Notes under the pieces: generated by a model
The model's database searches: none
Told to the model about the DNA's origin: nothing
The model's input: the letters and a program-made list of their open reading frames with translations, nothing else
Program-made: the position numbers and the translations under genes
Shown here: piece after piece, positions 1 to 6,284 of the stretch
How the letters are laid out: every line of letters begins with the position of its first letter
Position numbering within the stretch: position 1 is the stretch's first letter
Source: Planctomycetota bacterium
Lineage (GTDB): Bacteria; Planctomycetota; Planctomycetia; Planctomycetales; Planctomycetaceae
DNA length: 7,177 nt
Reading direction: 5' to 3'
Assembly: GCA_024278285.1 (NCBI GenBank)
Contig: JAJRTM010000833.1
Span: 1 to 7,177 of the forward strand

Positions 1-119
1 CCAGCAGAAGCGTTTGCGTTTCTGATTCTATCCGGTTATAAGCACGTACATCAACCGCTATTGATATTATTTCCTTAGAACCATCACCCGCTATTTAATG
101 TGGGTAGCTGGATACATCA

Positions 120-1763
120 ATGAATACTTCTAAGCCAGATCAACCAATCGACACTCGTCTTGAAAACGAAGTTCGCGAAGCGCCGAAATCTCTTTTGAAT
201 ACGCTGCGGCAGTTAGGCCCCGGACTTATTATTGCAGGGAGCATTGTCGGTTCGGGCGAATTGATTGCGACAACTAAAACAGGCGCACAAGCGGGAATAT
301 CGCTACTTTGGATTATTATATTGGGTTGTGTGATTAAGGTTTTTGTGCAGATTGAACTCGGTCGGCATACCATCACTCACGGGAAGACGGCGCTGCAGGC
401 ACTCAATCAAATCCCTGGTCGGTTCCTGCAACTGAACTGGATTCTCTGGTTCTGGTTATTGATGATGCTTTTCAGTATTGCTCAACTAGGCGGGATTGTG
501 GGCGGCGTCGGGCAAGCCGCTGCCATCGCGATGCCTTTAACCGGCGACTACCGCGAAGCGATTCAAATCCCCTCACACAAGGAAATCGCCTGGCTGCTCG
601 ATTGGGAAACAGAACGCGAAAAGCAGACCGAAAAATTCACCAACCTTTCCGAAAGCGAAAAGCAACGCATCATTCAGGGAGGGAAACTGCTGCGTGAAAA
701 ACTAACGCGGCTTGAAAAACGGGGAGAACAGGCAGTTCAATCTGTTCAAAACGGAGAGAAACTGGTCGATCCCTACACCTACGACGACAAATACTGGGCC
801 TTTGCTGCAACATTAATTACGATTTGCCTGCTGGTGAATGGGCGATATTCCATCCTGCAAAACTTCACGACCGTGCTTGTGGTTCTTTTCACATTCATCA
901 CCATCGGCAACTTTATCTCACTACAAACAACACAAGAATGGCACATCAGTTTTGATGAAATACTGAAAGGACTTTCGTTCGGTTTCCCTTCGGCGCAAGA
1001 AGGAATTCGACCGCTCGCAACAGCGCTCGCGACCTTTGGGATTATTGGCGTTGGGGCATCCGAACTGGTTGCGTATCCTTACTGGTGCCTGGAAAAAGGG
1101 TACGCTGTCCATACCGGACCGCATCGTGATACCGAAGACTGGTTACGCCGCGCCAAGGGCTGGCTGCGAGTGATGCACTACGATGTTTTTCTTTCGATGA
1201 TCGTCTACACAACCGCAACGGTCGCATTTTATCTGGTTGGCGTTTCCGTTTTGCACCGTTACGGTCGCGATCCGGAAGGGATGCGAATGACAAGCACACT
1301 GGCAGAAGCGTATGTGCCTGTCTTCGGCGAATACGCCCGCTGGATGTTTTTGATTGGAGCGATCGCGGTTCTGTATTCCACTTTTCTGGTTGCCAACGCA
1401 GGGCATACCAGAGTTTATACCGACTTGTTCAAAATTCTGGGCTGGATTAAACGAGGCGATCAGAAAGCACATAACCGATCCATTTCAATTCTCGGAATCG
1501 TGTTGCCTTCAATTTGTCTGTTTCTGTTTTGCACCAACATGAAACCAGATGTCGCAGTTCTATGGGCAGGCATCATGCAGGGAATCTTATTACCGATGCT
1601 GGGGATTGGTGCGATCTTTTTCCGATTCTGGCAAACCGATAAACGACTCAAACCATCGATCATCTTCGATTTCTTTTTGATCCTCTCCTGCATCGGCTTC
1701 TTCATTTCCGGCGGCTGGGTTGTGTACGTGAAGGGAAAAGACATTCTCGAAATGTTCTTTTGA
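120..1763 (+). CDS. Divergent Nramp-family (NRAMP/SLC11-like) divalent metal transporter with a large charged insertion
   Basis: This is a 547-residue polytopic inner-membrane protein. Nramp proteins import Mn2+, Fe2+ or related divalent metals, usually driven by protons. Family assignment rests on the start of TM1 ([15 protein letters not shown], about residues 33-47), the GAQAG that follows it, and the helix pattern: TM1-3 at about 33-137, TM4-5 at about 226-266, TM6 at 298-320, and five further hydrophobic segments to residue 533. Two things are odd. The canonical TM1 DPGN is replaced by G44-S-G-E47, and the TM6 Met-Pro-His motif is replaced by A313-S-E-L-V-A-Y-P-Y. In addition, residues about 142-225 form a Lys/Glu-rich, probably helical insertion between TM3 and TM4, so the protein is longer than the usual 400-450 residues. 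The ATG at 120 has only a weak Shine-Dalgarno. A poor sigma70-like pair (TTGCGT 14-19, TATAAG 37-42, 17-bp spacer) lies upstream. The family is fairly certain, but the transported ion cannot be predicted from this site. Confidence 0.88.
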   Translation: MNTSKPDQPIDTRLENEVREAPKSLLNTLRQLGPGLIIAGSIVGSGELIATTKTGAQAGISLLWIIILGCVIKVFVQIELGRHTITHGKTALQALNQIPGRFLQLNWILWFWLLMMLFSIAQLGGIVGGVGQAAAIAMPLTGDYREAIQIPSHKEIAWLLDWETEREKQTEKFTNLSESEKQRIIQGGKLLREKLTRLEKRGEQAVQSVQNGEKLVDPYTYDDKYWAFAATLITICLLVNGRYSILQNFTTVLVVLFTFITIGNFISLQTTQEWHISFDEILKGLSFGFPSAQEGIRPLATALATFGIIGVGASELVAYPYWCLEKGYAVHTGPHRDTEDWLRRAKGWLRVMHYDVFLSMIVYTTATVAFYLVGVSVLHRYGRDPEGMRMTSTLAEAYVPVFGEYARWMFLIGAIAVLYSTFLVANAGHTRVYTDLFKILGWIKRGDQKAHNRSISILGIVLPSICLFLFCTNMKPDVAVLWAGIMQGILLPMLGIGAIFFRFWQTDKRLKPSIIFDFFLILSCIGFFISGGWVVYVKGKDILEMFF

Positions 1764-1764
1764 A

Positions 1765-1798
1765 TCGCTCCAAGCGAGCCGAGGGTGTTAACCCTCGG
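1765..1798 (+). terminator. Two tandem hairpins just after the transporter stop (possible 3'-end structure)
   Basis: Two bases after the stop, TCGCT (1765-1769) pairs with AGCGA (1773-1777) across a 3-nt loop. Next, CCGAGGGT (1779-1786) pairs with ACCCTCGG (1791-1798) across GTTA. The second stem is a perfect 8 bp. What follows is A-rich rather than a T-tract, so this is not a textbook intrinsic terminator. It may instead be an RNA-stabilising 3' hairpin, or a dispersed palindromic repeat that recurs in the genome. The hairpins are seen directly; the function is inferred. Confidence 0.4.
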
Positions 1799-1862
1799 TA
1801 AAACAATAACAATCGCATCTTCAGCTTATATTTTACAAGTTTGCGCCCAATAGATTCTGAAT

Positions 1863-2007
1863 TCGTTTAACGGCAAGCTGATCGCGACTGCGTAGGCAGG
1901 TATGCTTTACTTAAGAGTTCCAATATCACGATCTACCTGTCGTTAAATAAGTATGCCTTTATTGTCCAGCCCACTTACGCAGTCGCGATCGGCTTGCCGT
2001 TAAACGA
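1863..2007. repeat. Long inverted-repeat element 1 (32-bp arms, 81-bp loop)
   Basis: The left arm (1863-1894) and right arm (1976-2007) are reverse complements over 32 positions. The single exception is T1879 opposite G1991, which would still pair as a U-G wobble in RNA. The 81-bp centre contains the related words GGCAGGTA (1896-1903) and TACCTGTC (1934-1941), which can extend an inner stem, and a near-repeat of GTATGC(C)TTTA (1901 and 1951). There is no coding frame and no transposase. It fills most of the gap between the two plus-strand genes. It could be a MITE-like or REP-like mobile palindrome, a transcript-folding element, or a domain border. The structure is certain; its nature is unknown. 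Confidence 0.8.
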
Positions 2008-2077
2008 TTGCAACATTCTTGAGCTTGTGCAGTATAGATTCACCAGCATGAGATTGATAAAACCGAAATCGTATTAA

Positions 2078-2082
2078 AAGGA
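2078..2082 (+). promoter_or_regulatory. Shine-Dalgarno AAGGA selecting a TTG start
   Basis: AAGGA ends 7 nt before the TTG at 2090, which is optimal spacing. The competing ATG at 2085 is out of frame with the kinase and only 2 nt from the AAGGA. In the kinase frame a TAA at 2075-2077 closes the frame upstream. The site therefore fixes the start at TTG 2090. Confidence 0.6.
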
Positions 2083-2089
2083 AAATGTC

Positions 2090-2977
2090 TTGTCTGATTT
2101 TGCGACCACTGTTGCAATCCAACGTAATCCCAGATCGGGTTCTGGGATTCGGGCTGCTCAGTTGGAAAAACTTGTGGATGGTTTGAAAAACCTGGGAATT
2201 GAACCGCTACTTTTTACGGATCGAGAACAGTTTGCAGAGCAACTTCAATCAGAGAAATTTCGTCAAAAGCTCAAATGTATCGTCGCAGCAGGCGGTGATG
2301 GGACCGTTGATGATTTGATCAACCGTCATCCCGGATTCCCACTTGCCATACTGCCGATGGGAAACGAAAACCTGCTTGCCAAACAGTTTGGTATCCCTAA
2401 AGATGGAAGTAAAGCCGCTCAGATTATTGCTCGCGGGTATTCAAAAACAATCGATCTTGGGCAAGCCGGTTCGCATCGCTTTGCAGTAATGGCCAGTTGC
2501 GGTTTTGATGCAGAAATCATTGAGCAGGTTCACCGTAAAAGAACCGGGCATATTACCAAGTTAAATTACATTGGCCCGATCCTGAAGAGACTTTGGCTCA
2601 ATCGATGCGAACCACTTCGCGTTTTCACCAGTGAAAGTTCATCGCCACGAATTTGCGAAATGGTTGTTATTGCGAATCTGCCTCGTTATGCGTTAAATCT
2701 TTCCCTCTGTCCCGATGCAATTGAAAACAACGGCTTGTTCGATGTCTGCCTTTTCAAATCTGCCAGCCGTTGGAACATGACCTTGAATTTCCTGCGAGGC
2801 ATCCTGACATCAAAAATCGAATCTCCATTGGTCGAACGCTTTCAGACCGATTCATTAAGAATTGAATCAGATAAACCAGTTACAATTCAAGCCGATGGTG
2901 ATCCACTCGGCGAAACACCATTGGAGTTCAAAATCCTGCCGCACGCATTGGAATTGATTGTACCGGAGTCGCCGTAG
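2090..2977 (+). CDS. Diacylglycerol kinase-like lipid kinase (DAGK catalytic domain, YegS/DgkB type)
   Basis: This is a cytoplasmic, membrane-associating ATP-dependent lipid kinase of 295 residues, the normal size for bacterial YegS/DgkB-like proteins. The N-terminal nucleotide-binding domain shows N13-P-R-S-G-S-G and the signature G68-G-D-G-T72 inside IVAAGGDGTVDDLI, then LPMGNENLLAKQFGIP (88-103). The C-terminal beta-sandwich shows ASCGFDAE (135-142), a P208-D-A ... GLFDVCLF segment, and the closing IQADGDPLGETP (266-277), all of which are typical. The usual G-T-x-N-D/N motif reads G91-N-E-N94 here. Translation starts at TTG, supported by AAGGA 7 nt upstream. The substrate could be diacylglycerol, phosphatidylglycerol, a sphingoid base or another lipid; the sequence does not decide. 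The gene is co-oriented with the transporter but 326 bp away with an inverted repeat between them, so co-transcription is doubtful. Its stop codon lies within the next inverted repeat. Confidence 0.87.
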   Translation: MSDFATTVAIQRNPRSGSGIRAAQLEKLVDGLKNLGIEPLLFTDREQFAEQLQSEKFRQKLKCIVAAGGDGTVDDLINRHPGFPLAILPMGNENLLAKQFGIPKDGSKAAQIIARGYSKTIDLGQAGSHRFAVMASCGFDAEIIEQVHRKRTGHITKLNYIGPILKRLWLNRCEPLRVFTSESSSPRICEMVVIANLPRYALNLSLCPDAIENNGLFDVCLFKSASRWNMTLNFLRGILTSKIESPLVERFQTDSLRIESDKPVTIQADGDPLGETPLEFKILPHALELIVPESP

Positions 2978-3049
2978 GGTCCGCTATTGCGGACCACATT
3001 TGAAAAGGAGGCGTCGAATGACCAGCGTGGTCCGCAATAGCGGACCTTA
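2975..3049. repeat. Inverted-repeat element 2, overlapping the kinase stop codon (probable terminator region)
   Basis: GGTCCGCTATTGCGGACCAC (2978-2997) is repeated as an exact reverse complement at 3027-3046. With the stop codon TAG (2975-2977) against TTA (3047-3049) included, pairing reaches 23 positions with one G-T wobble. Each arm is also a hairpin by itself: GGTCCGC-TATT-GCGGACC on the left and GGTCCGC-AATA-GCGGACC on the right, each a perfect 7-bp stem. The right hairpin is followed by TTACTTTAATT, so on the plus strand it could act as an intrinsic terminator for the kinase gene. The 29-nt spacer contains AAAAGGAGG followed by an ATG. The element lies between convergent genes. Confidence 0.8.
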
Positions 3050-3083
3050 CTTTAATTGGTTCCTGCGAAGAATTTGTAGGTAA
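3018..3083 (+). CDS. Possible 21-codon micro-ORF with a perfect Shine-Dalgarno in the inverted-repeat spacer
   Basis: AAAAGGAGG (3003-3011) sits 6 nt before ATG 3018, and the frame runs 21 codons to TAA 3081-3083 (MTSVVRNSGPYFNWFLRRIC then R). The ribosome site is better than those of the neighbouring genes. However, codons 4-10 are simply the repeat's right arm, so there is no independent sign of coding. The product would be a short basic, aromatic peptide of no known family. It could be chance, or translation could influence which hairpin forms. Low confidence. Confidence 0.15.
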   Translation: MTSVVRNSGPYFNWFLRRICR

Positions 3084-3419
3084 GATTTGTTTTTTTCTGT
3101 TTTTTGAAGAGCCCCTCAGGATTCTGAACAACAAAGCCTGTTGGTGGCGATTGCGGAGGTTGTTTGGCAAGGCTCAGGATTCACTGTAAAAATCGTCAGT
3201 TACAGAATCAGTAAGGTTCAACGGTGGCTGCACGAGGTGGCATTTGAAAAGATTGAGGCTGACACGGGTCTGTATCACCCAGATGACAATTTCAACTATC
3301 GGAATTCCTGAGCGGACTGCTATCCATTTCTGGTCTGAGCTGCGTGGCTAATCGATCTGGACGCATTGAATGGTCCGGTTCGCGATACTCTGTAGTTTGT
3401 AGTTTGAGAAAGTTGTTGA
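3050..3419. other. Convergent intergenic gap with no confident gene; possible decayed coding sequence
   Basis: No gene is supported here. Visible items are as follows. (1) A weak 5-bp hairpin CCTGC/GTAGG (3062-3080) followed by a T-rich tract (3086-3105) could terminate plus-strand transcription. (2) CTCAGGATTC occurs twice in direct orientation (3115-3124 and 3173-3182). (3) A plus-strand frame without stops runs 67 codons from 3108 to 3308 (stop TGA 3309-3311). Its C-terminal half reads like real protein (WLHEVAFEKIEADTGLYHPD, residues 40-59), but there is no ATG or Shine-Dalgarno. The opposite strand also reads open over much of the same bases, so this is not decisive. (4) The word TAGTTTG is duplicated in tandem at about 3393-3406. 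It could be a gene remnant or a dispersed repeat. Confidence 0.3.
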
Positions 3420-5867
3420 TCAGTTATTACTCTCTTTTGCTTGATACCAGAACGACTTCCAGTAGATATTGTCCGTTGCGTAGATGTCTATCGGATCGGC
3501 TGGCGAAAGGTTTTTCGGTAACGCTCCGAATCGCTGCATCTCGCGAATGTAATGTTTATTCGGTCGGAAGCCGGGCATGTCAAATCGTTTATTTTTCTCC
3601 AACTGTTTAGCAGCAGTAATAATTGTGCGCAGTATTGTCTGGTAATCCGGGTCACTGGTGCTGGCGAAAACATCTCCTTTACAAAGTCCAAGACCGCCTG
3701 CATCCTTTGCAAGAGGAGCCCGCAGCAGGATCGATTTTTCAGGATGTGTTAAGTTACACCGCGACTGTGGGACCATCGGGTGTTGCCACGGCGCACTGGA
3801 GAGGTACTCCGGGATACCCCCTTTTAACGGCCCGAAATGAAGATGAAAATTAACATAGTGCCTGTGAGGTCGCTCGATTGGCTTGACTGAATGGCAACTG
3901 CCGCAACGATTTCTCATTGGTTCGAGTGGAAGTTCAACAGGAGAAACACCACTACCAAGTGCTGCGTATGTTCCCGGATATGTTGCGCTTGTTTCAATCC
4001 AAAGTCGTACAATTTTCTTCTGACGCTGCGAAAGAGTTGCCCCGTAATGTGTCCCGTCGATCAACTTCATCAGCCGACTGGCAGCGCTGCCGATTGAGCG
4101 GGGCGCCTGCTTCGAGTACGGCTTATTGCGACCATCTGCAATAAGACCTCGTTTGATCATGGTCCAATAGCTGACCGAGAAAACTGGTGTGTGGTCGCCT
4201 GTTAAATCGACCTGTCCCTCCCAACTATCAGAATTGTGGCAGGCAACACAGTGTTGGTCAAGAATTGGTTGAATATCCCGGGGATAGTCGAGCAGATTGG
4301 GGACATCGGGAATCGGTTCTATCTTGCTGGGCAAGTGTTTTAGAGCCATCAAACCCGGCTGATACCGAGGCGTATGAGAGCGCTGTTCATGGCAGCCGAC
4401 ACAACTGGTTTTCTCGCCCGGCTGGAGGGTCACAAAACTTTGCATCCGTTTGATTGATAAATCATTTTCATCCAACGCAACAAGGAACAACGAACGCATC
4501 GCTGGCAATTCCATATAGGCCGAACCATCTTCCTCGACAGGAACAGTTCCCAGGATTCTCGCCAACGTGAATGTGCCGCCGATACTCAAAGGATCCTGTC
4601 CCCCCGAAAAGTTGACCGGCTTGGCAAGCTGTTCCAGGATGAGCAGCTTTTTCACTTCTCCGCGCTTCACGCCCTCCATACTGCGACTGTGATAAATATC
4701 AGCCAGTATAAGTTGCCCGGTTTTTTCTGCAAGATCAACTCGTGAAGGGAGTACCCGTTCGCGAGGACGACCCACGAGCGGGCGTGGCTCGTGGCATTCG
4801 AGTGAACCTTTCTCTTTACCAGACTCGTAGATCAATTCGGTGTTTCCCTGTCCGTCCATCACATACAAACCTTTGGGGTCAGCAACCAGAAAACAGTTTT
4901 CGGTGATCGCATAAGGGTCACGAAAAAGTTGATCGCTGACTCGCCTGGTTGTGGTTTGCACATCGGGGCCAGCACTGGGATCAACAGTCGTCACATACCC
5001 CATGTGCTCTGCCCGCCCGTGACCGGGAGAAAATGAAGCAACCACTTTGTTCGTCCCCGCGATAGGTTTTGCATCCAACATCGCCACGCCACCATGTTCG
5101 TTGCCGTAGTAAACCATCTGAGAGGTGCCATCGGGATTAACCGTCCACAGATGATGAAAATGCACCTGACTGCGATCTACATATTCCCATCGCATATACA
5201 AAATGCGTCCGTCCGGCAACATCCAGGGTGTGTTGTCATGATCGTTGTTGCTGGAAACGACACGGATATTCTTCCCGTCACCATCACAGCGATAAAGCGT
5301 TGCAACCCGACTGAGCCAGCAGTTCACGACCCGCCGACAACGACTGGAGCAAAACATGATACTGCCACTGGGCAGGTACGTCGGTTCAATATCGTCATCC
5401 GAACCATCGGTCAGTTGCGTTAAGCCGCTGCCATCAATGTTGATTTCATACAAATGAAAATTTGCGGTTCCTCCCTTGCGGTAGGAAAACAAAATTTTCT
5501 TGCCATCGTAATGAACTTGCGGATCACGAATCCCACCTTGGGGATCATCCAATATCACACTCATTTTTTTCGTGCGAAGATTCAAACGGCACAATTTTCC
5601 TCCCTCGCCAAATCCCATTTTGTCCGGCTCGTTGCAATAATACCCGAAGCTGACATACCAGTGGTCATTCATCGAAACCCGCATCGCAAATACAACATCA
5701 TCAACCTCGCTCAGCGGACCATCCAGCAATACTTTTAGCAACTTCCCCGAACCGGGAGCCTGTTTGATTTTTTGAACAGGAACCTCACCTCGCAAATTCT
5801 GCCCCAAGGTAACCATCAGGAAAAAACAAATAAGTATCCGTACAACTCCGGGAAATTTTACGTTCAT
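3420..5867 (-). CDS. HzsA-related secreted multihaem c-type cytochrome with N-terminal beta-propeller
   Basis: This 815-residue exported protein resembles the hydrazine synthase alpha-subunit (HZS_alpha) family. The signal peptide is visible (FPGVVRILICFFLMVTLG, residues 5-22). TolB/WD40-like propeller repeats follow at about 45-300, with DGSGLTQLTDG (145-155) and the family stretch LPDGRILYMRWEYVDRSQ (217-234) plus a Cys cluster C173, C177, C183, C194. The middle region includes HSRSMEGVKRGEVKKLLILE (393-412) and VEEDGSAYMELPA (444-456). Three c-haem sites are present: C489-VGCH, C540-VACH and C655-GSCH. C704-NLTH lacks the second Cys. It probably acts in the periplasm (paryphoplasm), but the substrate is unknown and true hydrazine synthase activity is unlikely, because no beta or gamma subunits are nearby. 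The start was placed at ATG 5867, giving a clean signal peptide and GAGGA (5876-5880) 8 nt upstream; the frame stays open to a GTG at 5897. The gene is convergent with the kinase. Confidence 0.82.
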   Translation of the reverse strand: MNVKFPGVVRILICFFLMVTLGQNLRGEVPVQKIKQAPGSGKLLKVLLDGPLSEVDDVVFAMRVSMNDHWYVSFGYYCNEPDKMGFGEGGKLCRLNLRTKKMSVILDDPQGGIRDPQVHYDGKKILFSYRKGGTANFHLYEINIDGSGLTQLTDGSDDDIEPTYLPSGSIMFCSSRCRRVVNCWLSRVATLYRCDGDGKNIRVVSSNNDHDNTPWMLPDGRILYMRWEYVDRSQVHFHHLWTVNPDGTSQMVYYGNEHGGVAMLDAKPIAGTNKVVASFSPGHGRAEHMGYVTTVDPSAGPDVQTTTRRVSDQLFRDPYAITENCFLVADPKGLYVMDGQGNTELIYESGKEKGSLECHEPRPLVGRPRERVLPSRVDLAEKTGQLILADIYHSRSMEGVKRGEVKKLLILEQLAKPVNFSGGQDPLSIGGTFTLARILGTVPVEEDGSAYMELPAMRSLFLVALDENDLSIKRMQSFVTLQPGEKTSCVGCHEQRSHTPRYQPGLMALKHLPSKIEPIPDVPNLLDYPRDIQPILDQHCVACHNSDSWEGQVDLTGDHTPVFSVSYWTMIKRGLIADGRNKPYSKQAPRSIGSAASRLMKLIDGTHYGATLSQRQKKIVRLWIETSATYPGTYAALGSGVSPVELPLEPMRNRCGSCHSVKPIERPHRHYVNFHLHFGPLKGGIPEYLSSAPWQHPMVPQSRCNLTHPEKSILLRAPLAKDAGGLGLCKGDVFASTSDPDYQTILRTIITAAKQLEKNKRFDMPGFRPNKHYIREMQRFGALPKNLSPADPIDIYATDNIYWKSFWYQAKESNN

Positions 5868-5875
5868 TATCCTGT

Positions 5876-5880
5876 TCCTC
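5876..5880 (-). promoter_or_regulatory. Shine-Dalgarno GAGGA for the HzsA-related gene
   Basis: On the minus strand GAGGA lies 8 nt before ATG 5867. This favours the 815-residue form over the frame's first possible starts (GTG 5897, ATG 5888). Starting at 5897 would add ten residues, including two Arg, before the signal peptide. Confidence 0.5.
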
Positions 5881-5950
5881 ACCAACATTGATAACACTTC
5901 GAAGTCGCCTGCTCACGCTATTTATCAAGCAGAGACGTACCTGTTCATGA

Positions 5951-5979
5951 GTTATAACATTTTATTACACGACAATCAA
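5951..5979 (-). promoter_or_regulatory. Putative sigma70-like promoter for the HzsA-related gene
   Basis: On the minus strand TTGATT (complement of 5974-5979) and TATAAC (complement of 5951-5956) are separated by exactly 17 bp. They match the -35 consensus at 4 of 6 positions and the -10 consensus at 5 of 6. The -10 lies about 85 nt before the chosen ATG, which would give a leader of roughly 75-80 nt. The surrounding DNA is AT-rich. The match is seen directly; its use as a promoter is inferred. Confidence 0.35.
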
Positions 5980-6018
5980 GACCTTATATGTTTACATTCA
6001 GGTTCCTAATTGCCCGTT

Positions 6019-6117
6019 GAGTGCCACGGCTCTGTGAGCCGTGCGAGCGGGATTTCAAGCAACCTTTTGCGAAAACAGTCACTTTAACGCATCACGGCTC
6101 ACAGAGCCGTGGCACTC
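6019..6117. repeat. Inverted-repeat element 3 (perfect 25-bp arms, 49-bp spacer)
   Basis: The left arm (6019-6043) and right arm (6093-6117) are exact reverse complements over 25 bp. Each arm contains its own hairpin: CACGGCTC-TGT-GAGCCGTG on the left and CACGGCTC-ACA-GAGCCGTG on the right, each an 8-bp stem with a 3-nt loop. The region can thus form one long stem or two short ones. It lies between two minus-strand genes, downstream of the rhamnosidase and upstream of the HzsA-related gene's putative promoter. No frame or transposase is associated. The words look like dispersed planctomycete intergenic palindromes as I recall them, but I could not check this. Confidence 0.8.
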
Positions 6118-6223
6118 GAGACCGTTATTTTCGCAACAGTTTCTCAAGACAAAAGCGACTCAACCCTCCCATCTTCCGGGTTATTTAACAGCTCATTCGC
6201 TGGCTTAGTCGCAGATTGTTTCT

Positions 6224-6246
6224 ATGCACTGTTGAAGAAAGTGCAT
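6224..6246. other. Small perfect hairpin ATGCACT/AGTGCAT
   Basis: ATGCACT (6224-6230) pairs with AGTGCAT (6240-6246) across a 9-nt loop. It lies in the gap downstream of the minus-strand rhamnosidase. No T-tract follows on either strand. It could be a transcript 3' structure or an operator-like palindrome. The function is unknown. Confidence 0.3.
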
Positions 6247-6284
6247 CATTGGTTGTGAGAAAGCTATTGGCTCATCATGGGATT

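Noticed and set aside
1..78. Open frame from base 1 to TAG 76-78, possibly the tail of an upstream gene
   Set aside because: Only 25 codons and no recognisable motif; an open run this short is expected by chance.
1..119. Metal-responsive riboswitch (such as yybP-ykoY) or MntR/Fur box before the transporter
   Set aside because: I could see no recognisable riboswitch fold or palindromic operator in this stretch.
921..1744. Several minus-strand open frames of 67-109 codons inside the transporter gene
   Set aside because: They overlap a well-supported membrane-protein gene, resemble no family and lack ribosome sites; shadows of the real frame.
2085..2087. ATG just upstream of the kinase TTG as its start
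   Set aside because: It is out of frame with the kinase and only 2 nt from the Shine-Dalgarno.
2928..3170. Minus-strand 80-codon frame across the kinase 3' end and inverted repeat
   Set aside because: The middle is translated repeat arms (the word SAIAD appears twice for that reason) and it overlaps the kinase; no coding signal.
3344..5738. Plus-strand frames of 60-109 codons opposite the HzsA-related gene
   Set aside because: They are antisense shadows; the minus-strand frame has clear domain motifs and haem sites over the whole length.
1863..6117. CRISPR-like repeats in the gaps
   Set aside because: Repeats are inverted pairs of different sequence, not regularly spaced direct repeats, and no cas gene is present.
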